From Aquitalea sp. LB_tupeE (GTDB lineage: Bacteria > Pseudomonadota > Gammaproteobacteria > Burkholderiales > Chromobacteriaceae): DNA of 64,000 nucleotides. Under the pieces are notes generated by a model that made no database searches, was not told the origin of the DNA, and saw only the letters and a list, made by a program, of their open reading frames with translations. Below, piece by piece: positions 46,967 through 56,012 of the stretch; the first letter of the stretch is position 1, and each line of letters opens with the position of its first letter. The translations under genes were made by a program, and so were the position numbers. The stretch is from NCBI RefSeq assembly GCF_013391415.1, contig NZ_JACAXB010000013.1:291378-355377 (forward strand), written 5' to 3'.

Positions 46967-46989
46967 AACCCCGCCAAACAGGCGGGGTT
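46967..46989 (-). terminator. Terminator of the pnt operon
   Basis: AACCCCGCC (46967-46975) pairs with GGCGGGGTT (46981-46989) over a 5-base loop; on the minus strand TTTTTTCATG follows. It lies 29 bases after the pntB stop. Confidence 0.85.
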
Positions 46990-47018
46990 GTGCAGGGTGA
47001 TACCTTGGTCAGCAGCGC

Positions 47019-48392
47019 TTAGTGCACCACGCCCTTCACCAGGTCTTCCACCACTTTCTTGGCATCGCCAAACACCATCATGGTCTTGTCCATGTAGAAC
47101 AGCTCGTTGTCGAGACCGGCATAGCCCACGCTCATGGAACGCTTCACCACGATCACGGTACGTGCCTTGTGCGCTTCCAGAATCGGCATGCCGTAGATGG
47201 GGCTGGACTTGTCCTTCTGCGCCGCCGGGTTCACCACGTCGTTGGCACCAATCACCAGCACTACGTCGGTATTGTTGAAGTCGGAGTTGATCTCCTCCAT
47301 CTCCAGTACCTGCTCGTAGGGCACTTCGGCTTCGGCCAGCAGCACATTCATGTGGCCTGGCATACGGCCAGCCACAGGGTGAATGGCGTAACGCACGGTC
47401 ACACCCTTCTCGTGCAGCAACTCGGCAAACTCCTGCAGCGCATGCTGGGCGCGCGATACCGCCAGGCCATAACCCGGCACAATCACCACGCTGTCGGCAT
47501 TGCTCATCAGGAAGGCTGCGTCTTCTGCCGAACCGGACTTGTAGTTCTTCGGACCACTGTCACCCGCCGCACCGCCAGCCGCCGCCTCGGCACCAAAGCC
47601 ACCCAGCAACACCGACACGATGGAACGGTTCATCGCCTTGCACATGATGTAGGACAGGATGGCACCGGACGAACCCACGCAGGCACCGGCAATGATCAGC
47701 ACCGGGTTGTTCAGCGTGAAGCCGATACCCGCTGCGGCCCAGCCGGAGTAGGAGTTGAGCATGGAGACTACCACTGGCATGTCGGCACCGCCGATCGGGA
47801 TGATCAGCGTCACGCCCAGTACCAGTGCAATGGCCACCATCAGCAGGAAGGCTGCATGACTGTCGGTCACGAAGTAGGCCACGCCAAAACCCACCATGGC
47901 CAGTGCCAGCACCAGGTTCAGCAAATGCTGACCATTGAAGCTGACCGCCTTGGAGCCAAAGCGGCCGGACAGCTTGCCGTAGGCAATGACCGAAGCGGTA
48001 AAGGTGATGGCACCAATAAACGCGCCAATGAACAGTTCCACCTTTTGTACCGGGGTGTGTTCCACGCCGGTATGGAAGATGGCAGCCACGGCAATCAGCA
48101 CCGCAGACAGGCCCACCAGCGAGTGCATGGCGGCCACCAGCTCCGGCATGCCGGTCATTTCAACCGTTTTGGCCTTCCAGCCGCCAATCACGGCACCACC
48201 GATGATGGCAGCGGCAATCAGCCCCAGCACCGGCTTGTCCATGATCATGAAGGTGGTGCCCACGGCGATGACCATGCCGATGATGCCGAATTTGTTGCCG
48301 CGCAGCGCCGTCACCGGGCTGGACAGCCCCTTGAGCGCCAGAATGAACAGCACGGCCGCCACCAGATAAAGTACTGCGGAAATATTAGCCAT
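47019..48392 (-). CDS. pntB: NAD(P) transhydrogenase subunit beta
   Basis: The NADP-binding and membrane subunit of the proton-translocating transhydrogenase. The 457-residue protein has about eight to nine TM helices in the first 260 residues. A cytoplasmic domain III follows with VVIVPGYGLAVSRAQHA (NADP site), HPVAGRMPGHMNVLLAEA and IGANDVVNPAA. It uses the proton gradient to make NADPH from NADH. It follows pntAB by 9 bases and ends the operon. Confidence 0.97.
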   Translation of the reverse strand: MANISAVLYLVAAVLFILALKGLSSPVTALRGNKFGIIGMVIAVGTTFMIMDKPVLGLIAAAIIGGAVIGGWKAKTVEMTGMPELVAAMHSLVGLSAVLIAVAAIFHTGVEHTPVQKVELFIGAFIGAITFTASVIAYGKLSGRFGSKAVSFNGQHLLNLVLALAMVGFGVAYFVTDSHAAFLLMVAIALVLGVTLIIPIGGADMPVVVSMLNSYSGWAAAGIGFTLNNPVLIIAGACVGSSGAILSYIMCKAMNRSIVSVLLGGFGAEAAAGGAAGDSGPKNYKSGSAEDAAFLMSNADSVVIVPGYGLAVSRAQHALQEFAELLHEKGVTVRYAIHPVAGRMPGHMNVLLAEAEVPYEQVLEMEEINSDFNNTDVVLVIGANDVVNPAAQKDKSSPIYGMPILEAHKARTVIVVKRSMSVGYAGLDNELFYMDKTMMVFGDAKKVVEDLVKGVVH

Positions 48393-48401
48393 GGTTCTTC
48401 C

Positions 48402-48698
48402 TTATTTTTTCTTCTTCTTGAACATGTCCAGCATGCGCTGGGTGACCATGAAGCCGCCGAAGATGTTGATGCTGGCCAGGAAGATGCCGATGGTACCCAG
48501 CACCGAGGTGAGGGTGATTTCGGAACCGTTGATGTCCACCACCTGCAGCATGGCACCGACGATGATGATGCCGGAAATGGCATTGGTCACCGCCATCAGC
48601 GGGGTATGCAGTGCCGGGGTGACGTTCCATACCACGTGGTAGCCGACAAACACGGCCAGCACGAAAACGGTAAGGCTGGCGATAAAGGGATCGACCAT
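48402..48698 (-). CDS. pntAB: NAD(P) transhydrogenase subunit alpha, part 2
   Basis: A 98-residue membrane subunit with three hydrophobic segments (about 8-28, 35-52 and 68-88), corresponding to the membrane part of E. coli PntA. It ends in a basic tail of lysines after RMLDMF. Its separation from the NAD-binding part gives the three-gene arrangement known from Rhodospirillum and Neisseria. It lies 11 bases after pntAA. Confidence 0.95.
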   Translation of the reverse strand: MVDPFIASLTVFVLAVFVGYHVVWNVTPALHTPLMAVTNAISGIIIVGAMLQVVDINGSEITLTSVLGTIGIFLASINIFGGFMVTQRMLDMFKKKKK

Positions 48699-48709
48699 CT
48701 CTGTTCTCC

Positions 48710-49831
48710 TTAGTTGGCCGCGGGGAAACGCACCTGGCCGTCGTGGGTCACCAGGGTGGCCGCCAGCAGGTCGTCTTCCAGATTGAGGGTGAAGCCTTCC
48801 TTCGTCAGCATCAGCGCCAGGAAGGTCAGCAGGTTCTTGGCGTACAGGCTGGAGGCATCCGCCGCCAGCTCGCCCGGCAGGTTGAACTGGCCCACCACGG
48901 TAACGTGGTTGGCAGTCACCACCACTTCACCCGGCTGGGTCAATTCACAGTTGCCACCGGCTTCGGCGGCAATGTCGATGATGACCGAGCCCGGCTTCAT
49001 CGCGGCCACGATGTCGGCACTGATCAGCGTCGGGGCCTTCTTGCCCGGAATCAGCGCGGTAGTGATGATGATGTCGGCAGCACGGGCGTGCTTGCTCACC
49101 AGTTCGGCCTGACGACGCTTGTAGTCGTCGGACATTTCCTTGGCGTACACGCCATCGCTGGCGGCCTTTTCTTCAGCCGTCATCGGCACTTCGATGAACT
49201 TGCCGCCCAGAGACTCCACCTGCTCCTTGGTAGAAGGACGCACGTCGGTGGCTTCCACCACTGCACCCAGACGCTTGGCCGTGGCAATGGCCTGCAAACC
49301 GGCCACACCCACACCCATGATCAGCACCTTGGCCGGTTTTACCGTCCCGGCTGCCGTCATCAGCATGGGCATGAAACGCGGGTAGTAATGGGTGGCCAGC
49401 AGCACCGCCTTGTAACCGGCGATGTTGTTCTGGCTGGACAGCACGTCCATGCTCTGTGCGCGCGTAGTACGCGGCAGCAGTTCCATGGCAAAGGCGGAAA
49501 CCTTCTTGGCAGCCAGCGCCGGGAAGGTGCTGTTCTGGTACGGCGCCAGCTGGCCAATCAGCACCGCGCCGGTTTTCAGCTCGGCAATGCCGGCTTCGTC
49601 CAGCGGACGCACGGTCAGCACGATGTCGGCCTGGGCCAGTGCCTGGGCACGGTCAGGGGCGATGCTGGCCCCCACTTCAACGTAAGCCGCATCGGGAGCG
49701 GCGGCAAACTGCCCGGCTCCCTGCTCGACCACCACGGCGTGACCCATGGCAACCAGCTTTTTCACCGTTTCCGGTGTTGCGGCCACGCGTTTTTCACCAG
49801 CCAGCCTTTCGGCCGGAATAGCGATCTGCAT
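48710..49831 (-). CDS. pntAA: NAD(P) transhydrogenase subunit alpha, part 1
   Basis: The soluble NAD(H)-binding domain I, related to alanine dehydrogenase. The 373-residue protein starts at ATG 49831 ([17 protein letters not shown]), 9 bases after AGGAG; the frame runs 35 codons further upstream into AT-rich non-coding sequence. It shows [22 protein letters not shown] (nucleotide site, about 165-186) and [15 protein letters not shown]. It is the first gene of the operon. The transhydrogenase would complement NADPH supply from Zwf. Confidence 0.96.
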   Translation of the reverse strand: MQIAIPAERLAGEKRVAATPETVKKLVAMGHAVVVEQGAGQFAAAPDAAYVEVGASIAPDRAQALAQADIVLTVRPLDEAGIAELKTGAVLIGQLAPYQNSTFPALAAKKVSAFAMELLPRTTRAQSMDVLSSQNNIAGYKAVLLATHYYPRFMPMLMTAAGTVKPAKVLIMGVGVAGLQAIATAKRLGAVVEATDVRPSTKEQVESLGGKFIEVPMTAEEKAASDGVYAKEMSDDYKRRQAELVSKHARAADIIITTALIPGKKAPTLISADIVAAMKPGSVIIDIAAEAGGNCELTQPGEVVVTANHVTVVGQFNLPGELAADASSLYAKNLLTFLALMLTKEGFTLNLEDDLLAATLVTHDGQVRFPAAN

Positions 49832-50524
49832 GGTGTGAATCTCCTGCAAAGTGAAATGACAAAAAACAAAACCAAAGATAGCGAACGCCCGTGCGAGGCC
49901 AATTTCGAACGAGCGTTTGAATTCTATTAAAAACACGAATGTTGATTTTGCGCAATACTTTTACACAATTGCGACATTTGCCTACCATATACCGTCTGAC
50001 AATCCGGTCAACACGGCCAAGTCTCCAGGCAGGATCACTGCACAACAGGAGCAGGTAGCAGCAAGGGCGGCGGCATCACCATCTCTCACCCCGAACCATC
50101 CGGCCTGCCATGGGCAGGCGGGGCAAAATCCGGACAAGAGCAGTGCCGCGCATGGGAAAACACCTCGTTGAAAGACACTAACGGTTCGCCCTCCAGCTTG
50201 TAAAGCAGGGTTAACCATTAACACCAAGGTGCTGTAAACAAAAATGAATTATCCGTGTAAGCAACAGAAGAAGCACGGTGACAACCGGCTTATCGTGCAT
50301 TGCACCATCCTGCAAACTTGCTTGTCACTACCCGTCTGCGCACACGGAATACCGTACAGGAAATGTCCGCAACACAAGTCCGGAACCGCCAGTATCAGCG
50401 TTTTATGATTTCAGATGCCAGCAGGATAGGCAGGGCAAGCAGGCCAGAGCACCGGCCCGCCACACCGCGCAGCAGAGATGAAAGACGCGCAACTGCCGCA
50501 TAAATGCGACAGCCGGCCTGGGAC
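49832..50524. other. Long intergenic region upstream of pntAA
   Basis: The longest gap in the window (693 bases), between two minus-strand genes. The part next to pntAA (49850-50000) is AT-rich, as expected for a promoter, but I cannot name a clear -35/-10 pair. The remaining open frames (under 85 codons) lack ribosome-binding sites and family motifs. A small RNA or unannotated peptide cannot be ruled out. Confidence 0.4.
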
Positions 50525-51649
50525 TCACAACAGGCTGCCAGCAGCCGCCAGCAACATCAACAGTACATCCAGCGCCAGCAGACGCCAGGGCGAGCACACA
50601 CCCTGCAACAAACGACCAAGGCCGAACAGTCCAGCCAGCTGCAACAGGGCAAAACCCCACAAGGCGGGCGTGGCCAGCACATCGCTCTGCCACAGATAGG
50701 CTGCAGCGGCCGCTGTCTGCAAGACAAACTGCCCCACGGCCATCAGCATAGCCGCACGCGTCAGCGGCGGGTCATAACGCTGTCTGGCCGCTTGCAGGTC
50801 AAAAGCCGGGCTGTCATCGCGCACGCCGGGCGGCAGCCAGCCCGGCGCCTTGAACCACACCTTCAACTTGTCCTGCCAGCGTGGCGCACGGCACGCCAGC
50901 TGCCACAGCGGCACATAGCCGGATGCCACCGCCCACAAGGGATTCCAGCTATTGAGCGGCGTGCGGGTGCCGTACACCGGGGCCTCATCCTCTTCGATGA
51001 AGGTGCCGAACAGGCGGTCCCAGATGATCAGCATTCCGCCGTAATTCTTGTCCAGATACTGGTCGTTCACCGCATGATGCACCCGGTGATTGGAGGGTGA
51101 AGAAAACACCCGGTCGAACCAACCCAGCTTGCCGACGTGCTCGGTATGAATCCAGAACTGATACAGCAGGACAATCAACCCGGCCAAGGCAAACTGGGCC
51201 GGAGGCACCCCGACCAAGGCCATGGGCAAATAGAAGGGCCAACCGAGAAACGCCACCGTACTTTCCTGGCGCAAGGCAGTGGACAAGTTGAAATGCTGGC
51301 TCTGGTGATGTACCGCATGTGCGGCCCAGAACACCGCGCTTTCATGCCCCACGCGGTGCAGCCAGTAATCGCAGAAGTCGAACATGACAATGGCCAGCAG
51401 CCAGCCCCAGCCTGTAGCCCACAAGGCAGCATGGGGAAAAATGGCCACATGCTGCCAGGCCAGCGCATACAAGCCAATCTGAAACAGCATGCTGACACTG
51501 GCCACCAACTGGCTCTGCAGCCCCTGGCTCAGGCTGGCCAGCGCATCGCTCAGACGATAAGTATTACGGCCGACGGCCAGGCCATAGCCGATTTCCACCA
51601 GCATCAGCAGCAGGAAAACCGGGAAGGCGTATACGGTGATTTGTTCCAT
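50525..51649 (-). CDS. Sterol desaturase / fatty acid hydroxylase family protein
   Basis: A 374-residue di-iron membrane enzyme. The His-cluster motifs are in order: HRVGH, HAVHH and, about 75 residues on, HRVHH, matching the HxxxH, HxxHH, HxxHH pattern of the fatty-acid hydroxylase superfamily. Four to five TM segments lie in the first 180 residues, and extra hydrophobic segments near the C-terminus (about 300-370) extend beyond the core. The start at ATG 51649 (MEQITVYAF) has a weak ribosome-binding site. Substrate unknown; many bacterial members act on lipids or carotenoids. Confidence 0.87.
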   Translation of the reverse strand: MEQITVYAFPVFLLLMLVEIGYGLAVGRNTYRLSDALASLSQGLQSQLVASVSMLFQIGLYALAWQHVAIFPHAALWATGWGWLLAIVMFDFCDYWLHRVGHESAVFWAAHAVHHQSQHFNLSTALRQESTVAFLGWPFYLPMALVGVPPAQFALAGLIVLLYQFWIHTEHVGKLGWFDRVFSSPSNHRVHHAVNDQYLDKNYGGMLIIWDRLFGTFIEEDEAPVYGTRTPLNSWNPLWAVASGYVPLWQLACRAPRWQDKLKVWFKAPGWLPPGVRDDSPAFDLQAARQRYDPPLTRAAMLMAVGQFVLQTAAAAAYLWQSDVLATPALWGFALLQLAGLFGLGRLLQGVCSPWRLLALDVLLMLLAAAGSLL

Positions 51650-51750
51650 CAAGACTGTCCGGACAGGCAGAAAACGATTAGGCCCTACGCTAACGCAAAG
51701 CACACGGCCAGACTGTTGGAGTTTTGTGCAGGCTTGGTGGCCCAAACAAC

Positions 51751-51773
51751 AAAGCCCCGCTGGGCGGGGCTTT
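51751..51773 (-). terminator. Terminator of mnmE
   Basis: AAAGCCCCGC-TGG-GCGGGGCTTT is a perfect 10-bp stem 20 bases past the mnmE stop, followed on the minus strand by GTTGTTTGGG. Confidence 0.8.
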
Positions 51774-51793
51774 GATATGCCGGGTCGTGGCGT

Positions 51794-53146
51794 TTACTTT
51801 CCAATACAGAAGCGGCTGAAAATCACCCCCAGCAGGTCGTCCGGTGTGAACTGGCCGGTGATTTCCGACAGCGCATTTTGTGCCAATCGCAGCTCTTCGG
51901 CGAAGATCTCCACCATTTCCCAGTCAGTATGCGCCAGTTCCATATGCTCGGCGGCACGGCGGATGGCGTCCAGATGGCGCTCGCGTGCCAGGAACACACC
52001 TTCGCTGGCCCCGCTGTAGCCAATCAGCTCCAGCAGGCGGGCTTTCAGCAGGTCCACCCCGGCATGGGTGCGGGCGGACAGACGCAGCACGCTGCGGCCA
52101 TCTTCCTCGGCCATGCCGATGGTTTCGCCGCTCAGGTCGGCCTTGTTGTAGATGAACAAGCGTGGCAGTTGCGGCGGGATGCGTTCCAGAATCGCTTCCA
52201 CTTCGGCAGTCACGCCTTCGCGGCTGTCCACCAGCACCAGTGCGACATCGGCGCGCTCCACCGCCTGCCAGGTGCGTTCGATGCCGATCTTCTCCACCAC
52301 ATCGTCGGTATCGCGCAGACCGGCGGTATCGATGATATGCACCGGCACGCCGTCGATGACGATTTCCTCCCGCACCGTGTCGCGGGTGGTCCCGGCAATG
52401 TCAGTGACGATGGCGATATCATCGCCCGCCAGCGCATTCATCAGGCTGGATTTGCCCACGTTAGGCTGCCCCACCAGCACCACATGCATGCCTTCGCGCA
52501 GGATGGCGCCTTGCCGTGCGGTGGACTGCACCTGTTGCAAGCGCTGACGCAGGGTTTGCAACTTGCCCAGTGCATCGGCCTGCTTGAGGAAGTCGATTTC
52601 TTCTTCCGGAAAATCCAGCGTGGCTTCCACCAGCATGCGCAGGGTGATCAGCTCATCCACCAGCACGTGGATTTCATTGGAGAACGCACCTTTCAGCGAC
52701 TTGAGCGCACTACGGGCTGCGGTTTCGCTGGAAGCATCAATCAGGTCGGCCACGCTTTCCGCCTGCGCCAGGTCCATCTTGTCGTTCAGGAAGGCGCGCT
52801 TGGAGAACTCGCCCGGCTCGGCCAGCCGTGCGCCCAGCTGCAGGCAGCGGGTCAGCAGCATGTTGAGCACCACCGGCCCGCCGTGGCCTTGCAACTCCAG
52901 TACGTCCTCGCCGGTAAAGCTGTTAGGGCCGGGGAAGTACAGCAGCAGGCCATTGTCGATGGCCTGGCCGTCTGCCGCGTAGAAATCGGTATACGTTGCG
53001 TAGCGCGGCTTGGGCTGCTTGCTGCCGGTAAGCGCAGCGGCAAAGGGCAGCAGATCGCGGCCGGACACGCGGATGACACCCACACCACCACGACCGGGCG
53101 CGGTGGCAATGGCACAGATGGTGACGGGAGCGTAGAGGGTAGGCAT
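51794..53146 (-). CDS. mnmE: tRNA modification GTPase MnmE
   Basis: With MnmG it modifies the wobble uridine of several tRNAs. The 450-residue protein starts at ATG 53146 ([12 protein letters not shown]), 8 bases after AAGGAA. The N-terminal tetrahydrofolate-binding domain (1-118) is followed by a helical domain interrupted by a G domain: [32 protein letters not shown] and NKAD. The C-terminal FCIGK holds the catalytic cysteine. Its place downstream of yidC-rnpA-rpmH is the standard bacterial order near oriC. Confidence 0.97.
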   Translation of the reverse strand: MPTLYAPVTICAIATAPGRGGVGVIRVSGRDLLPFAAALTGSKQPKPRYATYTDFYAADGQAIDNGLLLYFPGPNSFTGEDVLELQGHGGPVVLNMLLTRCLQLGARLAEPGEFSKRAFLNDKMDLAQAESVADLIDASSETAARSALKSLKGAFSNEIHVLVDELITLRMLVEATLDFPEEEIDFLKQADALGKLQTLRQRLQQVQSTARQGAILREGMHVVLVGQPNVGKSSLMNALAGDDIAIVTDIAGTTRDTVREEIVIDGVPVHIIDTAGLRDTDDVVEKIGIERTWQAVERADVALVLVDSREGVTAEVEAILERIPPQLPRLFIYNKADLSGETIGMAEEDGRSVLRLSARTHAGVDLLKARLLELIGYSGASEGVFLARERHLDAIRRAAEHMELAHTDWEMVEIFAEELRLAQNALSEITGQFTPDDLLGVIFSRFCIGK

Positions 53147-53249
53147 GCGGGCATTCCTTGCTGCTGACAGGCTGACCGAAGCAGCCGCCAGATGGATGGC
53201 GACAGCAGCTTGGGTCAACTTGTGTTGATTTTTTTACTGTATCAGAAAG

Positions 53250-53278
53250 AAAGCCCGGCCTTTGTCTGGCCGGGCTTT
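53250..53278 (-). terminator. Terminator of the rpmH-rnpA-yidD-yidC series
   Basis: AAAGCCCGGCC / GGCCGGGCTTT, 11 bp, with a 7-base loop, 20 bases past the yidC stop; CTTTCTG follows on the minus strand. Confidence 0.8.
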
Positions 53279-53298
53279 GTCAGTCACTACCGTCCGGT

Positions 53299-54948
53299 TC
53301 AGGACTGCAGGGCGACTTTCTTGCTGTTTTCAATGCTCTTGTTGATGTACCACTGCTGGGCAATCGACAGGATGTTGTTTACGGCGTAGTACAGCACCAG
53401 ACCAGCCGGGAAGAAGAAGAACATGGCCGAGAAGGCAACCGGCATGATCTTCATCATCTTCGCCTGCATCGGGTCCGTCGGCGGCGGGTTCAGGAAGGTT
53501 TGCAGGAACATGGTGGCAGCCATGATCACCGGCAGCACATAGAACGGGTCCGGACGGGCCAGGTCGGTGTACCACAGGATCCACGGTGCCTGACGCAGCT
53601 CGACCGAAGCCAGCAGCGCCCAGTACAGGCCGATGAATACCGGAATCTGGATCAGCATGGGCAGACAGCCACCCAGCGGATTCACCTTCTCGCTCTTGTA
53701 CATTTCCATCACGGCTTGCTGGAACTTCATGCGGTCGTCGCCGTATTGTTCCTTCATGCGTTCCAGACGCGGTGCCAGGGCCTTCATCTTGGCCATGGAG
53801 CGGTAGGACGCAGCCGTCAGCGGATAGAAGATAGCCTTCACGGTGAGGGTGAGCAGCACAATCGCCCAGCCCCAGTTCTGTACCAGACCGTGCAGCTTGG
53901 TCAGCAGCCAGAACAGCGGGGAGGCGAAGATGTGCACCCAGCCGTAGTCCTTGGAATATTCCAGGCCGTCGGCAATCTTGGTCAGCACGCTGTAGTCTTC
54001 CGGACCGGCATACAGCGGCACGGTGATGGAAGCGGTCTGGCCCGGATTGATGGTTTTCAGGTCCACGGTGGCAGCGGCGGAATACAGGCCGTTGCTGTCT
54101 TTCAGCTCAAAGTGGCAGGACTTGTCGTCCTTGCACACGCTGGCCGAATCCAGCGGCTTCAGGATCCAGGCGGTCATGAAGTAATGCTGCAGCATGCCCA
54201 CCCAGCCGTCGGTGGCCGACTTGGCGTAATCACCCTTGCCCTTGGCCAGGTCCTCGAAGGAAACCTTCTGGAACTTGTTGTCGGCGGTGTACACAGCCGG
54301 GCCGGTAAAGGTGTGGGCAAAGCGGCCTTCACCCTCCGGAGCCTGGCCATCACGCAGGATGCGGTAGTAAGCGGTGGGTGCCAGCGGGGTGGTGCCACCG
54401 TTGGTAATGTCAAAACGCACCGAGATATCGTAGCTACCCTTCTTGAAGGTATAGGTTTTCACCACTTGCACGCCATTGGCGGCCGGCGCGGTCAGCTTCA
54501 CCTGCAGGCTGTCGCCGCTGAGGGTGTAGCTGGACTGTGCCGAGGTGTATACCGACTTGTGGGTAGGCAGTGCCGGGTTGCTGGCAGCCACCAGACCGGT
54601 CTGCGCCACGTACACGCGGCCATTCTTGTCGGTCAGCAGTTCGAACGGCTTTTTGGCGTCCGTGGCGGAATCGTGCTTCAGCAAATCCAGCTGACGCAGG
54701 TCACCACCCACGGTATCAATTTCGGCCTTGATCACGTCGGTCGTCACATGAATGCGCTGACCGGCGGTGAGTTTGGCAGCCTCAACAGGCTGGGCGCTGG
54801 CGGTATGGCTGGCCGGTGCGTCCGGCTGCGAAGCCGTTTGTGTCTGTGCCACCTGCTGCGGAGCAGGCTTGGGCGCAAAGTACTCCTGCCACAGCAGCAG
54901 GATGCCCATGGACAGAACGATGAAGATTATGAGTCGCTTGGAATCCAT
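53299..54948 (-). CDS. yidC: Membrane protein insertase YidC
   Basis: Inserts and folds inner-membrane proteins with or without the Sec translocon. It is 549 residues from ATG 54948 ([14 protein letters not shown]), with TM1 at about 5-22. A large periplasmic beta domain covers about 55-330. A five-helix core follows ([35 protein letters not shown] and later segments) with the conserved intramembrane Arg/Lys region. The frame is open further upstream but without merit. It lies 19 bases downstream of yidD. Confidence 0.97.
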   Translation of the reverse strand: MDSKRLIIFIVLSMGILLLWQEYFAPKPAPQQVAQTQTASQPDAPASHTASAQPVEAAKLTAGQRIHVTTDVIKAEIDTVGGDLRQLDLLKHDSATDAKKPFELLTDKNGRVYVAQTGLVAASNPALPTHKSVYTSAQSSYTLSGDSLQVKLTAPAANGVQVVKTYTFKKGSYDISVRFDITNGGTTPLAPTAYYRILRDGQAPEGEGRFAHTFTGPAVYTADNKFQKVSFEDLAKGKGDYAKSATDGWVGMLQHYFMTAWILKPLDSASVCKDDKSCHFELKDSNGLYSAAATVDLKTINPGQTASITVPLYAGPEDYSVLTKIADGLEYSKDYGWVHIFASPLFWLLTKLHGLVQNWGWAIVLLTLTVKAIFYPLTAASYRSMAKMKALAPRLERMKEQYGDDRMKFQQAVMEMYKSEKVNPLGGCLPMLIQIPVFIGLYWALLASVELRQAPWILWYTDLARPDPFYVLPVIMAATMFLQTFLNPPPTDPMQAKMMKIMPVAFSAMFFFFPAGLVLYYAVNNILSIAQQWYINKSIENSKKVALQS

Positions 54949-54967
54949 CTCTACGATACCGGAAAGT

Positions 54968-55177
54968 TCAGGGAACCGGGTCATAACCACTGCCACCCCA
55001 GGGGTGACAGCGCCCGATGCGTTTCATCGCCAGAAAGCCGCCCTTGCAGGCGCCATGCTTTCTCACTGCCTCGATCGCGTAACTGGAACAGGTCGGCACA
55101 TAGCGGCACCGTGGTGCCAGCCAAGGGCTGATGGCCAGTTGATAAAAACGGATCAGGAGGATGAGGAGGCGCGACAT
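54968..55177 (-). CDS. yidD: Membrane protein insertion efficiency factor YidD
   Basis: A 69-residue protein with the family core [11 protein letters not shown], the cysteine-containing [14 protein letters not shown] and a KHGACKGG segment. An amphipathic N-terminal helix attaches it to the membrane near YidC. It overlaps the end of rnpA by 25 bases in another frame, a conserved feature of this operon. Confidence 0.95.
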   Translation of the reverse strand: MSRLLILLIRFYQLAISPWLAPRCRYVPTCSSYAIEAVRKHGACKGGFLAMKRIGRCHPWGGSGYDPVP

Positions 55178-55515
55178 CGTGCCAGTTTAGCAAAGAGTGT
55201 AGACAAGGCGATGACAGCTTCTGCTCTGTCAGCGCGGGAAAAAGCCAGTTTGGCACGGACAATGTAGTCCTGTGCCGGCAAGGAAGCCTGATTCAGGCGG
55301 AACCACTCTCGCACGGTACGCTTGATGTAATTACGGCGTACGGCCCGCTTGTGGACCTTTTTGCCCACCACCAGACCAACCCGGGCGTGGCCCAGGTCAT
55401 TCGGACGGGCATATACCTGAAACAAAGCCGTGCTGCGTGCTTGCCGCAAACTAAAAACGGATGAAAATTCATCCGTTTTTAATAGCCGGTGCACACGGCG
55501 AAAGCGATAAGTCAT
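55153..55515 (-). CDS. rnpA: Ribonuclease P protein component
   Basis: Protein subunit that helps RNase P RNA process tRNA 5' ends. It is 120 residues from ATG 55515 ([17 protein letters not shown]). The basic RNR motif reads [15 protein letters not shown], with [12 protein letters not shown] before it. The open frame continues upstream across rpmH but is only a shadow there. It starts 8 bases after the rpmH stop. Confidence 0.95.
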   Translation of the reverse strand: MTYRFRRVHRLLKTDEFSSVFSLRQARSTALFQVYARPNDLGHARVGLVVGKKVHKRAVRRNYIKRTVREWFRLNQASLPAQDYIVRAKLAFSRADRAEAVIALSTLFAKLARCRASSSS

Positions 55516-55523
55516 TACTGAAC

Positions 55524-55658
55524 TTATACGGCCAGGCGCTTGCGACCCTTGGCGCGACGGGCGGCGATAACGGCGCGGCCACCGCGGGTCTTCATGCGAA
55601 CGAGGAAGCCGTGAGTGCGCTTGCGACGGGTAGTGGAAGGCTGGTAAGTACGCTTCAT
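55524..55658 (-). CDS. rpmH: 50S ribosomal protein L34
   Basis: A 44-residue ribosomal protein, too short to stand out among larger frames. It reads [20 protein letters not shown], then RMKTRGGR and [11 protein letters not shown], the near-invariant L34 sequence. GGA lies about 10 bases before the ATG at 55658. It is the first gene of the minus-strand rpmH-rnpA-yidD-yidC series. Confidence 0.97.
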   Translation of the reverse strand: MKRTYQPSTTRRKRTHGFLVRMKTRGGRAVIAARRAKGRKRLAV

Positions 55659-55697
55659 GATAAAGAATTCCTGTTTCGAAACGGAAATAAACGCGTG

Positions 55698-55726
55698 ATT
55701 TCACAAGAAAAACCGCCGCTTGTCAA
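55698..55726 (-). promoter_or_regulatory. rpmH promoter
   Basis: On the minus strand a consensus -35 TTGACA (55721-55726) and -10 TGAAAT (55698-55703) are separated by exactly 17 bases, 39 bases upstream of the rpmH start. This is the best sigma-70 promoter I see in the window. Confidence 0.85.
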
Positions 55727-55746
55727 TGGCAAATTTTTAGCGCACC

Positions 55747-55755
55747 TGTGGATAA
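55747..55755. promoter_or_regulatory. DnaA box
   Basis: TGTGGATAA is the exact complement of the consensus DnaA box TTATCCACA. It lies between the divergent rpmH and dnaA genes, 16 bases before a TAGAAT -10-like box (55772-55777) for dnaA, so it could also serve DnaA autoregulation. I find only this one perfect box in the 354-base gap. Gene orientation diverges from here, consistent with a nearby oriC. Confidence 0.75.
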
Positions 55756-55956
55756 CTTTGCCGAAAACCGTTAGAATGTCGAAACTTAACGCACCTCACC
55801 CCCTGCGTAATTATTAAACGCAGCCGCCCGCCCAAGGGCAGCCTGCACGACAGGGGGATGGTGCAAGCCACTTGCCTTGCATGAACACATGCCAGGGCTG
55901 CACCCGCGCCGGACATAGCCGTCCGGCCATCCCACAGGGTGGCAACCATGGCTCCT

Positions 55957-55997
55957 CCCGCCGCAACGCATATCGTCAACGGCGGGTTTTTGCTTTT
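55957..55997 (+). promoter_or_regulatory. Terminator-like hairpin in dnaA leader
   Basis: CCCGCCG (55957-55963) pairs with CGGCGGG (55980-55986) across a 16-base loop and is followed at once by TTTTTGCTTTT. It ends about 16 bases before the dnaA start codon, so transcripts from the upstream promoter must pass it. It could act as an attenuator of dnaA or mark the end of an unseen leader RNA. Confidence 0.55.
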
Positions 55998-56012
55998 ACT
56001 TGCGTGTACTTA

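Noticed and set aside
50278..50503. Small plus-strand frames in the gap upstream of pntAA
   Set aside because: No ribosome-binding site, no family motif and two competing frames over the same bases; treated as non-coding.
55803..55823. CTGCGT-AATTATTAA-ACGCAG inverted repeat as part of oriC
   Set aside because: Only 6-base arms with a 9-base AT loop; no DnaA-box similarity, so it was not called as an origin element.
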